Shown: positions 9,918 to 23,400, numbered from the stretch's first letter. The stretch is DNA of 64,000 nt from Closterium sp. NIES-65 (GCA_948144175.1 CANXME010000553.1:682001-746000), one strand, 5' to 3'. Notes: a model not told the origin generated them from the sequence alone. A program made the numbers and translations.

Positions 9918-12900
9918 CGCAGCAGCAGCAGCGCTCTCGCACCGTCCCCGGCCCTCAGCAGCTCCGTGAGTGGTACTTGCAGCGTCAGCGCGGTGGTGCG
10001 CTTGGTCCCTGCCCCTACGTTCTTCGCACCGGTGACCGTGCGGGGGAGAGGTGTGGAGGCGCCCACACAGCCCGTCGCTGCTTTGGCCGCCTGACCGGCG
10101 CCTGGCGTCAGCAGTTTCCGGAGGCCGCTGAGATCCCCCGCTGGGGAGAGCTGTCTAGGGCTGGAGTAGCTATTTATGATCTTGACTTTGATGCTATTCT
10201 CTCTGCTATGTATGCTGTGACTGGTAGTGATGAGGATGACTGTTACCGGTGTTTCCCGCTCGACCCGGGCATTGGTACTGCCGCGTCAGGTACTAGTGAG
10301 GCTGCAGCTCTAGGTGCCAGTGCGTCTGTGCTCTCAGGTGCTGGTGAGTCCGCCCTCTCAGGTACTGTGTCGGCTTCAGCCTCTCACACCTTCACCCTTG
10401 ACTCTGGAGCGTCTCGCTCCTTCTTTAGGGACCGCACCACTCTCACGCCGCTGAGTCGGCCGGTTGCGGTGTCCCTGGCTGACCCCTCTGGGGGACCTGT
10501 CCTGTCTCGCTTCTCCACTGTCCTCCCGTGTCCAGCGGCCCCCTCTGGCACCCTGACTGGTCTCTACCTCCCCTCGTTCTCGACGAACTTGGTGAGTGGT
10601 GCTGACCTCCAGGATGCAGGTGTCCACCAGTTCACCCCTGCTCGTCAGCGGGTGACCCACTGCACGGAGGCGGATACAGGTCGTCACCTGGCTACGTTTA
10701 CACGTCGGCCAGGGTCGAGCCTGTACACACTGACCACTGCTTCTCCTCCAGGTGCTGCGTCTGGTAGAGTCCCTTCGTCTGGTCAGGTGTTTGCTGCAGC
10801 GTCCAGGTCTGGTCCTGAGTCTGCCCCCTGTTCGTGTCGTCGTCTGTCTCACGAGACCCTCCTCTGGCACCACCGCCTTGGCCACCCCTCTCTGCTTCGG
10901 CTCAGAGGCATGGCCTCGCGGGTCCTTGTGTCTGGTCTTCCCCGGTCCCTCCCTCCCCTTCCTCCGGGCCCTGGCCCTGCCTGTGTCCCCTGTGTCGAGG
11001 GGCGCCAGCGTGCTGCCCCTCACTCCTCCCAGTTTCCTCCGACAGAGGCCCCGTTGCAGACGCTTCACATGGACGTGTGGGGCCCAGCCCGCGTCCGTGG
11101 ACAGGGTCAGGAGCGCTACTTCCTGCTGGTGGTTGACGACTACTCGCGTTACACCACAGTCTTCCCCTTGCGCAGCAAGGGTGAGGTCACTGAGGTGTTG
11201 ATCGACTGGATCCGCGCAGCTCGTCTTCAGCTTCGGAGGAGCTTTGGCTCTGACTTCCCTGTTTTGCGTCTGCACTCGGACAGAGGCGGAGAGTTCTCCT
11301 CTGGCCTCCTGAGTGCCTACTGTCGTGTGCGAGGCATCCGTCACACCTTCACGCTTCCGGACTCACCACAGCAGAATGGGATTGCTGAGCGCCGCATTGG
11401 CATGGTCATGGACGTCGCTCGTACGTCCATGATGCATGCGGCTGCTCCCCATTTTCTGTGGCCGTTTGCGGTCAGGTACGCTGCGCACCAGATCAACCTC
11501 CACCCCAGGGTCTCTCGACCAGAGACCTCCCCAGCCCTGCTGTGGACGGGGAAGGTTGGCGATGCGTCGGCGTTCCGGGTCTGGGGATCTCGGGCGTTTG
11601 TTCGCGACCTGTCTGCGGACAAGCTGTCCCCTCGTGCTTCTCCCTGCGTCTTCCTGGGGTTCCCCCCCGACGCCCCTGGGTGGCAGTTTTACCACCCCAC
11701 CTCTCGACGTGTTCTGTCCTCCCAGGACGTCACGTTCGACGAGTCGGTACCCTACTACCGCCTCTTTCCCTACCGCACTCCGTCCCTCCCCCCGCCCCCG
11801 CTCTTCTTGGTACCAGGTCCCCCCCCGGTAGTCCCCCTCCCCCCTCAGGGTCCTGCCCCTTCAGGTGTGTCCCAGGTAGACGCGGTCGAGCCTGTCGAGG
11901 TCACTGGTGACTCTGGTGCTGCTGCGGGAGCTGAGCCTGAGGGTGCGGAGTCTGGGGGTGCTGAGCCTGGGGGTACTGTGCCTGGGGGTGCTGTGCCTGG
12001 GGGTGCTGAGCCTGGGGGTGCTGAGCCTGGGGGTGCTGAGCCTGGGGGTGCTGAGCCTGGGGGTGCTGTGCCTGGGGGTGCTGAGCCTGGAGGTGCTGAG
12101 CCTGGGGGTGCTGTGTCTGGGGGTGCTTCGTCTCGCCGAGAGTCACTCCCCCTACAGGAGCTGCGTGAGTGGTTTGCCAGGCGCTGGAGGCGTGCTGCTG
12201 GTGCTGGTGGTTCTTCGGCTGCAGAGGGTACTGCTGCCACGCGTCCTGGCGGTGCTCGTACTGTGGGTGCTGGAGCTGCTGGGTCTGAGAGTTCTCCTGG
12301 AGCTGGTCCTGCTGAGGGTGTTGGCGCTGAGACTGCGGTTGGCGGTCCGACTGACAGTGTTCCTGGTGCTGCTGCTGGGGGTTCTGGAGCTTCTGGTGGT
12401 TCTACTGGAGGTGCTGCTGGAGTAGGTGCTCCGGACGGGGCTGCTAATGCTGTTCCTGCTGTTTCTGGTGTCGCCGCGCGGCCCCGACCGTACTTCGTTC
12501 CGCTCCTGCAGCAGGTTCTTGGTCTTGCACCTCCTCCTGCTCCCTTAGAGGGTCCGCAGCCTGTTCGGTCACAGCCACAGCTACAGCCTGCCTCCCCTTT
12601 GCCTGCTCCTTCTCCCTACGCTGGTCCGACTGGAGGTCTTACTGAGCGTCGTGAGCCTGCGTCTCGTCCTGCGTCGCCTGTTCGTACTGAGCGCGCTAGT
12701 GGTCGTGGTTCGCGTCAGCGTCCTCCTCCTGTCCCTGGCACGCACCGGATGTCACTGCGTCCGTCCACTGCTCCTCTGCGTGCCCCTTTGCCTTCTCCTC
12801 CTGCTTCCTCTCTTCTTGCTCTTGCCGACCCTGAGTCGGACTCTCTTCGCGCTGCCAGTCCTACTGTCACGCGTCTCCTTGCTACTGCTGTCACTGACCC

Positions 12901-14734
12901 TTCCTTCGAGTCGTCTGCTGCGTCTGCCCTTGTCACTGAGCTTGTCGACTTTGCTGCGCGCTGTCGTCTATACTACGCTGCTCGTCTTGTCACTGAGTCT
13001 GAGTCCGCCTGTCCTCCGTCCGTCGGGGGTGAGTGTGCCCTTGGCACGGACGTCCTTGAGGACAGGCAGGAGGAGTTCCAGTGTCTAGCCGCTGCTTCAC
13101 CTCGTCTTGCGTCTGTACTGCTAGCCCCTGAGGGAGACCCGGATGCACCAGACATCCCGACTCCGCGCTCTTACGCGGAGGCGATAGAGGGTCCCTACTC
13201 CTCTCAGTGGCAGGCAGCTATGGATGCAGAGATGGCTTCCTGGAAGTCCACAGGCACCTACGTTGACGCTGTTCCCCCTCCTGGGGCGAACATCGTCAGT
13301 GGCATGTGGATTTTCAGGGTGAAGCGGCCGCCGGGTTCTCCGCCTGTCTTCAAGGCGCGTTACGTGGCTCGTGGCTTCAGTCAGCGGCAGGGAGTTGACT
13401 ACTTTCAGACCTTCTCCCCCACCCCGAAGATGACCACTCTTCGGGTTCTGCTGCACGTTGCTGCTCACCGTGACTACGAGCTGCACTCTCTTGACTTCAG
13501 CACTGCTTTCTTGCAGGGCAGCCTGCACGAGGAGATCTGGCTGCGTCGCCCACCTGGCTTCACTGGGTCTTTCCCTCGTGGTACCCAGTGGAGTCTCCGA
13601 CGTCCAGTCTACGGTCTCCGCCACGCGCCACGTGAGTGGCACGACACACTGAAGACTACGCTCGCGGCACTTGGGTTTGCTCCTTCTACTGCCGACCCGT
13701 CGCTGTTTCTTCGCACCGACACCTCTCTGCCGCCGTTCTACATCCTCGTGTACGTCGACGACTTGGTCTTTGCCACAGCTGACACTGCTGGACTCGCCTA
13801 CGTGAAGTCCGAGCTGCAGAAGAGACACACGTGCACTGACCTGGGTGAACTGCGCAGCTACCTTGGCTTGCAGATCACCCGGGACAGAGCACGCCGCACC
13901 ATTACCCTGACTCAGTCACACATGGTGCAGCAGGTCCTTCAGCGCTTCGGCTTCACGTACTCCTCGCCTCAGGCCACTCCTCTGCCTACTCGCCACTCGC
14001 TCTCAGCTCTGCCTTCGGATGAGTCCGTAGAGTCGACTGGCCCGTTTGCAGAGCTTGTTGGCTGCCTCATGTACCTGATGACCTGCACACGACCTGACCT
14101 CGCATACCCTCTTAGCATTCTCGCACGCTTTGTTGCTCCTGGGAGACACCGACCAGAGCACATGGCTGCGGCGAAGAGGGTGTTGCGCTACTTGTGCAGT
14201 ACGTCGGGCATGGGGCTAGTGCTTGGAGGGCGCAGTCCAGTGGTCCTCACTGGGCACGCAGACGCTTCTTGGGCTGACGACCAGGCTACGCAGCGGTCGT
14301 CACAGGGTTACACCTTCAGCCTAGGTTCCGGCTCTGTCTCGTGGCAGGCTACCCGCTCGTCTTCTGTTCTCGGCTCCAGTTGTGAGGTTGAGATCTACGC
14401 TGGGGCTATGGCTGCACAGGAGTTACGCTGGCTCACCTGCCTGCCGACCGACCTTGGAGAGCAGCCTCGTTCTCCTCCAGTCCTGTACGTAGACAACAAG
14501 GCCATGCTGGCCTTGTGTCGAGAGCAGCGACTGGAGCACAGAACGAAGCACATTGCTCTCCGCTACTTTCTTGCTCGTGAGCTACAGCAGCGTGGACAGC
14601 TACGACTTGCGTACGTGGCCTCTGAGGCCAACACTGCTGATGTTTTCACCAAGGCACTTGCGCCTTGTGATCATCAGCGTTGTTGCACGCAGTTGGGTCT
14701 TGTGGCTGTCTTGCCTCACTTGCTCTCCTCTTGA
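8585..14734 (+). CDS. Copia-1 gag-pol polyprotein
   Basis: One open frame of 2,049 codons. The Gag start is more likely Met77 (8813, MATPNVLTFDAEG), a usual start for Copia Gag; upstream codons are EPPSSSRAAQQQ repeats. Order: Gag (about 77-330), Gly-rich tract (about 340-422), Gln run, PQQLREWY motif (near 9955), an atypical CCHC finger (C-x13-C-x3-H-x4-C, near 10006-10075), protease DSGAS (residue about 606), pre-integrase HHRLGHPS, integrase core (HMDVWGP, HSDRGGEF, PQQNGIAERR), a linker with 15-bp repeats coding GGAEP and an LREWF motif (near 12160), reverse transcriptase with YVDD (about 1723), and RNase H (HADASWADD) ending ADVFTKAL. Function: copy-and-paste transposition through virus-like particles. 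No breaks seen. Confidence 0.95.
11938..12126 (+). repeat. 15-bp tandem repeats in the Copia-1 integrase-RT linker
   Basis: Units GGGGGTGCTGAGCCT repeat about a dozen times with small variants, coding GGAEP. The equivalent linkers of Copia-2 (about 19886-20110) and Copia-3 (about 47050-47700) hold related arrays of other lengths. Confidence 0.85.
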
Positions 14735-14946
14735 CCTTGCTTGTACCTTCGCCTATATATACTCTTGCTCTTGCTTGCTTGATTCTTGTATATCTCTATA
14801 TATGATCTTGCATGTAAACTGGCCTTTTGGCCTTTGAACTTGTGCTCGGAATGCGTGGTGACTTTGTGATCCACCCTGAGCTTTGCTTTGCTTTGCTTGA
14901 CTGGTCTTGTGACCCCTTGTTCTCCCCCACTTTGCCTATGGGGGTG

Positions 14947-15079
14947 TGTCAGAACATATAGCTTACTTGTTTCTGTAGGCTATAGTGGGGTATCCCATAG
15001 GGGGTACAACCCAATTAGGGTTTCCTATTTGTACCCACTTCATTTCATAGTCATCCACTCCCATTCATTCAGTTTCACA
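14947..15079 (+). repeat. Copia-1 3' LTR, 133 bp
   Basis: Identical to the 5' copy and followed by the AAGAT target duplication at 15080-15084. Confidence 0.95.
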
Positions 15080-16894
15080 AAGATTGACTTCTTCCGCCGA
15101 CCGAGACCGGGGTCCTACGGAAGTAGTAACTTGAGACATTGGTCTCGTGGGATGAACAAGGGCGCCACGATACGTGACGTCGCCACGAATGCCGCTGTCG
15201 CACCGTTCAAAAGGCGCTGCTTCGCGTGCAATCGGCCGGGACATCGCAAGAGCGAATGCCCGGAAAACACTAAGGGAAAGGGGGAAGCTCAACAGCAGAA
15301 TCAGACCAAGCAGCAGAGAAACGCTAGGAGTCAGTAGCAAACGGGCCCTCTACTGACAGGTCACGCCGCTCGCCCGACCCAACCGGCCCTCACCGAGTGA
15401 TTGTGCCAGTTCACGCAATCGACCACACCCGGCCGAATGAGGAGGGTACTACGGTAGATAGCCCCATATTGCTTAGTGGGAAAATGGGGACAGACTTCGT
15501 TAAAATGTTTGTCGACGGGGGAGCCAGCCACAACCTGATCAACACTGCCACAGCACGGAAACTGAAATTGCCACTGGACAGATGCTAACATGAGATCGAC
15601 GCAAGACTAGTTAACGGCACGCCACTGGGGATACGGGAACGCGTAGACTGGGTTTGGATTCGATGCGGGGGTAAATTCACGTTTAGCCAAGAAATGCTCG
15701 CGACAACCCTTGACGGAACCGACATTTTACTAGGTTGTGATTGGCTGCGAAGACACAATCCGCGAATCGACTGGATGACGAATGACTGCACAGTGTGAGT
15801 GAACGGTAACAATATCGCCTTACCTCGCTGGGGCTCGCCTGAGTCTTCGTCGGTGCGTGTCAACGCGATCACAATGAAACACGCCGTAGCGGCAGGAGCT
15901 GACATGTACGCGGTTGACATTTGGGAAGCCGAGGCAGCAGACAAAGGGGGGGATTCACTGAAACTGCTAGCCAACGTACCGGATGACCTAGCAGCACTCC
16001 TCATGCAGTACAGTGGAGTATTTCCGGACGACCTGCCGACGGGACTGCCACCTCAGCGACCGCACGCCCACAGGATAGAATTATAACCGGTAGCACTGCC
16101 GAGAGTACCGCGACAGTTCGGACTGACCGAACCCGAACTGGACGAATTGAGGAAGCAACTAGATAACCTACTCGAAAGGAATATATTCGCCTCTCGCGGC
16201 ACCGATACTGTTTATGCCGAAGAAGGACGGAAGTTTTCGCATGTGCATCAACTACAAGGCACTGAACAGGGTTACCATCAAATCCCGTTACCCCATCCCG
16301 CGAGCCGACGAGCTTATCGATCAACTGCGCACACCCTAGGTTTTCTAAAAAAATAACCTTAGAGGGTGTTACCACCAGATTCTCGTCAACCCACCTGACT
16401 GCCCCAATACAGCTTTCCGAACACACTATGGGTCCTTCGAATACACTGTTATGCCCTTCGGACTAACCAACGCCCCCACCCACTTTCCAAATGACCATGA
16501 ACAAAGCCTTCCACCCACTTTTAGATAAGTGCATCATTGTGTACCTCGACGACATACTGATTTAGAGGCCCGACAGAGCACTACACTGACAGGACATCAA
16601 AGTAGTTTTCAAGTGAGAACCACCTTCTGACCAAAGTTTTCAAATGTGAGTTTTTACAGGTTGATAGGAGTTTTTGGGACACATCATTTCAGCTGACGGG
16701 GTGGAAATAGACCCAAAAAAAATTGCGACGATTCAAGCATGGCACACGCCGACCAACTTGACAGAGTCGCAGCATTTTCTGGAGTTGGTCAACTACGTGC
16801 ACCACTTCGTCCAACATGGGGAAGTTGACTGCCACGTTGACCGACCTGCTGAGGAAGAGGGTTGAGTACACGTGGGGAGAAAGAGCAAGCTGCC

Positions 16895-17020
16895 TGTGAG
16901 AATGAACGAGAAATGAATTGACTAAGTGAAAGTTGGGTACAAATACAAACCCTAGAAAGCTGTACCCCATATGTGCTACCCCACTATAGCCTACAATAGC
17001 TATGTCATATAAATCTGACA
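16895..17020 (-). repeat. Copia-2 3' LTR, 126 bp
   Basis: On the plus strand it runs from TGTGAGAATG to ATCTGACA. The element-side flank is CACCCCCATAGG, the complement of the polypurine tract. Confidence 0.9.
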
Positions 17021-20000
17021 CACCCCCATAGGCAAAGTGGAGGAGTAAAAGGAGTCACAAGACCAGTCAAGCAAAGCAAAGCAAAGCAAGCTCAGGGTGG
17101 ATCACAAAGTCACCACACAGTCCGAGCACAAGGTCAAGGCCACAAGGCCAGTTCAAATGCAGGAGTACACACATATATATATAAAAGGCTAAACAAGCAA
17201 GAGCAGGAGTATATATATATATATATATATATGTAGTAGTACAAGCAAGGTCAAGAGGTGAGCAAGTGAGGCAAGACAAGCACAAGACCCAGCTGAGTAC
17301 GAAAGCGCTGATGATCACAAGGCGCAAGCGCCTTGGTGAAGATATCAGCAGTGTTGGCCTCAGAGGCCACGTACGCAAGACATGGCTAACCACGCTGCTG
17401 CAGCTCACGAGCAAGGAAGTAGCGAAGAGCAATGTGCTTCATTCCGTGCTCCAATCTCTGCTCTCAACAAAAGGCCAGCATGGCCTTGTTGTCTACGTAC
17501 AGCACTGGAGGAGAACGAGGCGGCTCTCCGAGGTCAGTCAGCAGGTAGGTGAGCCAGCGAAGCTACTGTGCAGCCATGGCCCCGGCGTAGATCTCAGCCT
17601 CACAACTGGAGCCAAGAACAGAAGACGAGCGCGTAGCCCGCCAAAAACCAGAGCCGGAACCAAGGCTGAAGGTGTAGCCCTGTGACGACCGCTGCGTAGC
17701 CTGGTCGTCAGCCCAAGAAGCGTCTGTGTGCCCAGTGAGGACCACTGGACTCTGCCCTCCAAGCACAAGCCCCATGCCCGACGTACTGCACAAGTAGCGC
17801 AACACCCTCTTCGCTGCGGCTATGTGCTCCGGTCTGTGTCTCCCAGGAGCAACATAGCGCGCGAGAATGCTAAGAGGGTATGTAAGGTCAGGATGAGTGC
17901 AGGTCATCAGGTACATGAGGCAGCCAACAAGCTCTGGATACAGGCCACTCGAATCTACGGACTCATCCGAAGGCAGAGCTGAGAGCGAGTGGCGAGTAGA
18001 CAGAGGAGTGGCCTGAGGCGAGGAGTACGTGAAGCCGAAGAGCTGAAGGACCTGCTGCACCATGTGTGACTCAGTCAGGGTAATGGTGCGGCGTGCTCTG
18101 TGCCGGGTGATCTGCAAGCCAAGGTAGCTGCGCAGTTCACCCAGGTGTATGCACGTGTGTCTCTTCTGCAGCTCCGACTTCACGTGGGCGAGTCCAGCAG
18201 TGTCAGCAGTGGTAAAGACCAAGTCGTCGACGTACACGAGGATGTAGAACGGCGGCAAAGAAGTGTCGGTGCGCAGAAACAGCGACGGGTCGGCAGTAGA
18301 GGGAGCAAACCCAAGAGCCGTAAGCGTAGTCCTCAGTGTGACGTGCCACTCACGCGGTGCCTGGGGGAGACCGTAGACTGGCCGCCGGAGGCTCCACTAG
18401 GTGCCAGAACGAAAAGTCCCAGTGAAGCCAGGTGGGCGGCGCAGCCATATCTCCTCGTGCATGCTACCCTGCAAGAAAGCAGTGATGAAGTCAAGAGAGT
18501 GAAGCTCGTAGTCGCGCTGAGCGGCTATGTGCAACAGCACCTGAAGAGTGGTCATCTTCGGGGTGGGAGAGAAAGTCTGAAAGTAGTCAACTCCCTGCCG
18601 CTGACTGAAGCCACGAGCCACGTACCGCGCCATGAAGACCGGTGGAGAACCTGGCGGCCGCTTCACCCTGAAGATCTACATGCCACTGACAATGTTCGCC
18701 CCATGCGGGGGAACCGCGTCAACCTAGGTGCCTGTGGACTTCCAGGAAGCCATCCCTGCATCCATAGCTGCTTGCCATTGAGAGGAGTAGGGACCCTCTA
18801 CGGCCCTCCGCGTAAGAGCGCGGAGCCGGGATGTCAAGTGCATCCGGGTATCCCTCAGGGGTAAGCAGTACGAACACGAGATGAGGTGAAGCAGCAGCCA
18901 GACACTGGAAATCCTCCTGCCTGTCCTCAAAGACGTCCGTGCCAAGAGCACACTCACCCCCAACGGACGTAGGACAGAGAGACGCAGACTCAGCAATAAG
19001 ACTAGTAGCGTAGTCTAGACGGCTGCGAGCAGCAAAGTCGACGAGCTCAGCAACTAGGGCAAACGCAGCAGTGGACTCAAACGAGGGGTCAGTCACGACA
19101 GTAGCAAGGAGACGCGTGACAATAGGACTGGCAGCACGAAGAGAGTCCGACTCCGGGTCGGCAAGAGCAGGAAGAGAGGACGCAAGAGGAGAAGGCAAAG
19201 GGACACGCAGAGTAGCAGTCGGCGGACGCAGAGACATTCGGTGCGTGCCAGGGACAGGAGGAGGACGCTGACGCGAACCGCGACCACTAGTGCGAGCAAC
19301 ACGAACAGGCGACGCAGGACGAGACGCAGGCTCACGACGCTCAGCAAGACCTCTAGTAGGACTAGTGTAGGGAGAAGGAGCAGGCACTGTGGAGGCCGGC
19401 GGTAACTGTGACTATGACTGGACAGGCGGTGGACACTCTAAGGGAGGAGGAGGACCAAGAACCTGCTAAAGGAGCGGAACGAAGTACGGCCGAGGCTGCG
19501 CGGCGACTCCAGACACAGCATGGACAAGACTAGTACCCCCAGCGGCAGCACCAGCGCCAACAGCACCTCCAGCTGCAGTACCTCCAGCAGCACCAGCAGC
19601 ACCCGCAGCAGGACCGCTGCCAGGACTGACAGCGGTAGCCTCAGCGCCAACACCCTCAGCAGCTCCAGCGCCAATCGTACCCGTAGGCCCAGCAGTTCCA
19701 GTACTCCCAGTACGAACAGCTCCGGGACCGGCGGCACCAGCACCCTCAGCAGCCAAAGAAGCTCCAGCTCCTGCAGTACGCCTCCAGCGCCGGGCAAACC
19801 ACTCGCGCAGCTCCCTTGAAGAGAGTGGCTCCCGCCAAGATGAAGCACCCGGAGAACCTCCCGGCCCAGCAGTGCCAGACGCCACATGATTAGGCCCAGC
19901 GCCCGCAGGCTCCGCACCCCTAGGACCAGCAGCTCCAGACGTGGCACCCCCAGGCTCTGTACCTCCAGACGTAGCACCCCCAGGTTCAGCACCCCCAGGC

Positions 20001-22399
20001 GTAGCACCTCCAGGCTCAGCACCCCCAAGCGCAGCACCCCTAGTCTCAGCACCCCCAGGCTCAGCACCCCCAGGAGTACCACCCATAGACCCAGCAACCC
20101 CAGGCGTAGCATCCACAGAGTCAGCACCCCCAACAGCAATAGAGTCACCAGTAACCTCGACAGGCTCGACTGGGTCTACCTGGGACACACCTGAAGGGGC
20201 AGGACCCTGAGGGGGAGGGGGTCTACCGGAGGGGGACCTGGCACAAGAAAGAGCGGTGGCGGGGGGAGGGACGGAGTGCGGTAGGGGAAGAGGCGGTAGT
20301 AGGGGACTGACTTGTCAAACGTGACGTCCAAGGAGGACAGAACACGACGAGAGGTGGGGTGGTAGAACTGCCACCTTGGCGCCTCAGGGGGAAAACCTAG
20401 GAAGACGCAGGGAGCAGCACGAGGGGACAGCTTGTCCGTAAACAGGTCATGGACAAATGCCTGAGATCCCCAGACACGGAACGCAGACGCATCGCCAACC
20501 TTCCTCGTCCACAGCAAAGCTGGGGAGGTCTCCGGCAAGGAGACCCTGGGGTGAAGGCTGATCTGATGCGCCGCGTACCAGACCGCAAACGGCCACAGAA
20601 AATGGGGGGCAGCCGCATGCATCATGGACATACGGGCGACGTCCATGACCATGCCAATGCGGCGCTCAGCAATCCTATTTTGCTCTGGAGAGTCCGGAAG
20701 CGTGAAGGTCTGGCGGATGCCTCGTGCATGACAGTAGGCTTGCATAAGGCCAAAGGAGAACTCTCCGCCCCGGTCAGAGTGCAGACGCAGAACAGGAAAG
20801 TCCGAGTCGAAGTTCCGCCTGAGCTGGAGACGAGCTGCGCGGATCCAGTCGATCAACACCTCAGTGACATCACCCTTGCTGCGCAAGGGGAAGAGTGTGG
20901 TGTAACGCGAGTAGTCGTCAACCACCAGCAGAAAGTAGCGCTCGTGACCCTATCCACGGATGCGGGCCAGGCCCCACACGTCCATGTCAAGCGTCTGCAG
21001 CGGGGCCTCTGTCGGAGGAAACTGGGAGGAGTGAGGGGCAGCCCGCTGCCGCCCCTCGACACAGGGGACGCAGGTAGGGCCAGGCCCCGAAGGAAGGGGA
21101 GGGAGGGACCGGGGAAGACTAGAGACAAGGACACGGGAGGCCATGCTTCGGAGACAAAGCAGGGAGGGGTGACCAAGGCGGTGGTGCCAGAGGAGAGTCT
21201 CGTGAGACAGGAGACGACACGAGCAGGGGGCAGACTCAGGACCAGACTTGGACGTTGCAGCGAACACCTGACCCGACGCAGCTACCTGACCAGACGCAGT
21301 GACTGGAGGAGACGCAGTGGTCAGCGTGTACAGGCTCGACCCCGGCCGACGTGTAAACGTGGCCAGGTGTCGGCTTGTCCGAGCGTCCGTGTAGTGGGTC
21401 ACCCGCTGACTCGCAGGAGTGAACTTGTGAGCCCCTGCATCCTGTAGGTCAGCACCACTCACCAAGTTCGTAGAGAACGAGGGGAGGTAAAGACCAGACA
21501 GGGTGCCAGAGGGGGCCGCCAGACACGGGAGGACAGTGGAGAAGTGAGCAAGGACAGGACCCTCAGAGGGGTCTGCCAGAGAGACTGCAACTGGCCGACC
21601 AAGCGGCGTGAGTGTGGTGCGGTCTCGAAAGAAGGAGCGGGAAGCCCCCGAGTCAAGACTGAAGGTGTGAAAGACTGGAGCCGACGCGGTACCTGAGAGA
21701 GCAGACTCACCAGCACCTAGAGCAGCAGCTGCACCTGTACCTAGAGCGGGAGACTCACTAGCACCCAGAGCAGCTGCCTCACCAGCAGCTAGAGCAGCAG
21801 GCTCTATACCCGGGTCAGGCGGTACGCAAAGGTGACTGGCACGGTTAGCACTAGTAAGCAATGCATACATGGCAGCAAGAATAGCATCTTAGTCAAGAGC
21901 AAATATGTCTACCCTCTGCCTAAGCAACTCCACCCAGTCGGGGAGCTCAGCCTCGTCGCCAAACTCGGTACGCCTGGTGTCGCTCAGACGAACAAAGCAG
22001 CGGGACTGTGTGTGACTAGGTGTCCCACAAGGCTGACCAGTCCGAGCACTAGTGCGAATCACGTAAGAGCCGCGAACAGAACTGAGAGATTCTCTACTCT
22101 GAGCGTACCACTCACGAAGCTGCTGGGGCGTGAAAGACGCGCGTGGGCGTCGCTGGAGCTGCATTCGGCCGCTGCCAGTAGTATTAGCAGTAGCAGCGCC
22201 GCCACCCCTACAACCCCAACCAACGTACCACTCACGCAGCTGCTGGGGCGTGAGGGACTCACGCAGACATCGCTGGGGCTGCATCTGGCTCCGCCAGTAG
22301 AATCAGGAGCAGGAGAAGCAGCAGTAAGGCAGGCAGCCAGGCAGGCTGAAAGGCAGGCAGGCAGGCAAGCAGGTGGTGGGCAGCGCGCTAGCAGGTCAG

Positions 22400-23400
22400 G
22401 GGCTCACCAGTGGTGGGAAGAGCAGGCTCGGCGACTCGGCGACTCGGCGGTGCGGGCGGCTCCGGCGGCTCGACGGCACGGCCGCTCGGCAGCAACTGCG
22501 GCTCGGCGGCAACTGCGGCTCGGCGACTCGGCGACTCGGCGGCTCGGCGGCAACTGCGGCTCGGCGACTCGGCGGCTCGGGCGGCTCGAGCGGCTCGGCA
22601 GCAACTGCAGCTCGGCGGCTCGGCGACCTGGCGGCCCGGGCGGCTCAGGTGGCGCTGCGGCTCAGGCGGCTCGGGCGGCTCGGTAGCAGCTCGGCGGCGC
22701 CGGCGGCTCGGTGGTGACGGCGGGTCCACTTGGGGACGGCGGCGGGGCCGGGTGGAGCGGCGACGGGGCCAGCAGAGGGGCGCTGGGGCCGGGAAGGACG
22801 GCGCCGGGGCCGGGAAGGGCGGCGCCGGAGCCACAGAGGTAGGCGACGGGGCCAGTAGAGGCGGTGCCGGGGTCGGTAAGGGTGGCGTCCGGGCCTGTAG
22901 AGGTGGCGCCGGGGCCGGGAAGGGCAGCGCCGGGGCCGCAGGGGTAGGCGTCGGGGCCAGCAGAGGCGGAGCCGGGTCGGGAAGGGCGGCGTCGAGGTAG
23001 CCGGGGTAGGCGACGGGGCCAGCCAAGGTGGCGCCGGGGCCACGAAGGGCAGAGCCGAGGCCGCAGGGGCAGGCGACAGGGCCAGCAGAGGCGGGGCCGG
23101 GTCGGGAAGGGCGGCGTCGGGGTCGCCGGGGTAGGCGACGGGGCCAGCCGAGGTGGCGCCGGGGCCAGGAAGGGCGGAGCCGAGGCCGGGATGGGCGGCG
23201 CCAAGGCCGCAGGGGTAGGTAACGGGGCCGCGAGGGCGGCGTGACGCGGCCGCTAGGGCGGCGCGACGAGATGGGGCCGCGACGGGGCAGCGAGGGGTCG
23301 CGCGCGGCTCCTCTGGGCGCCGCGACGGGGTAGCGAGGAGTGGCGCGCCTAGGAGGAACGGGGCCGCGCGCCTCGGGGCGCGCGCCAGAGAGAAAATCGC
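22400..23400 (-). repeat. Copia-2 GC-rich leader with tandem repeats
   Basis: Two repeat styles follow each other on the plus strand: GGCTCGGCGACTCGGCGG units (about 22430-22720) and GCCGGGGCCGGGAAGG units (about 22740-23250). The position between 5' LTR and gag matches the Copia-1 leader, but the repeat sequence is different. Confidence 0.8.

Larger units (their letters stand above)
7597..15079 (+). mobile_element. Copia-1: Ty1/Copia LTR element, looks whole, recent
   Basis: Two identical 133-bp LTRs (7597-7729 and 14947-15079) bound one uninterrupted polyprotein frame. The target duplication AAGAT lies at 7592-7596 and 15080-15084, inside the Gypsy-1 gag region. A primer-binding site close to the initiator-Met type (TGGTATAGAGC) directly follows the 5' LTR, and a purine run ending GGGGGTG precedes the 3' LTR. 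No breaks are visible. Identical LTRs mean insertion recent enough for no substitution to fix in 133 bp. LTR cores shared with Copia-2 and Copia-3 (TAGTGGGGTA, TTGTACCCA) show one lineage with separate subfamilies. Confidence 0.95.

Noticed and set aside
9404-10094. Overlapping ORFs on both strands across the Gly-rich Gag tract
   Set aside because: Frame shadows of the GGN-rich repeat; the polyprotein frame explains the region.
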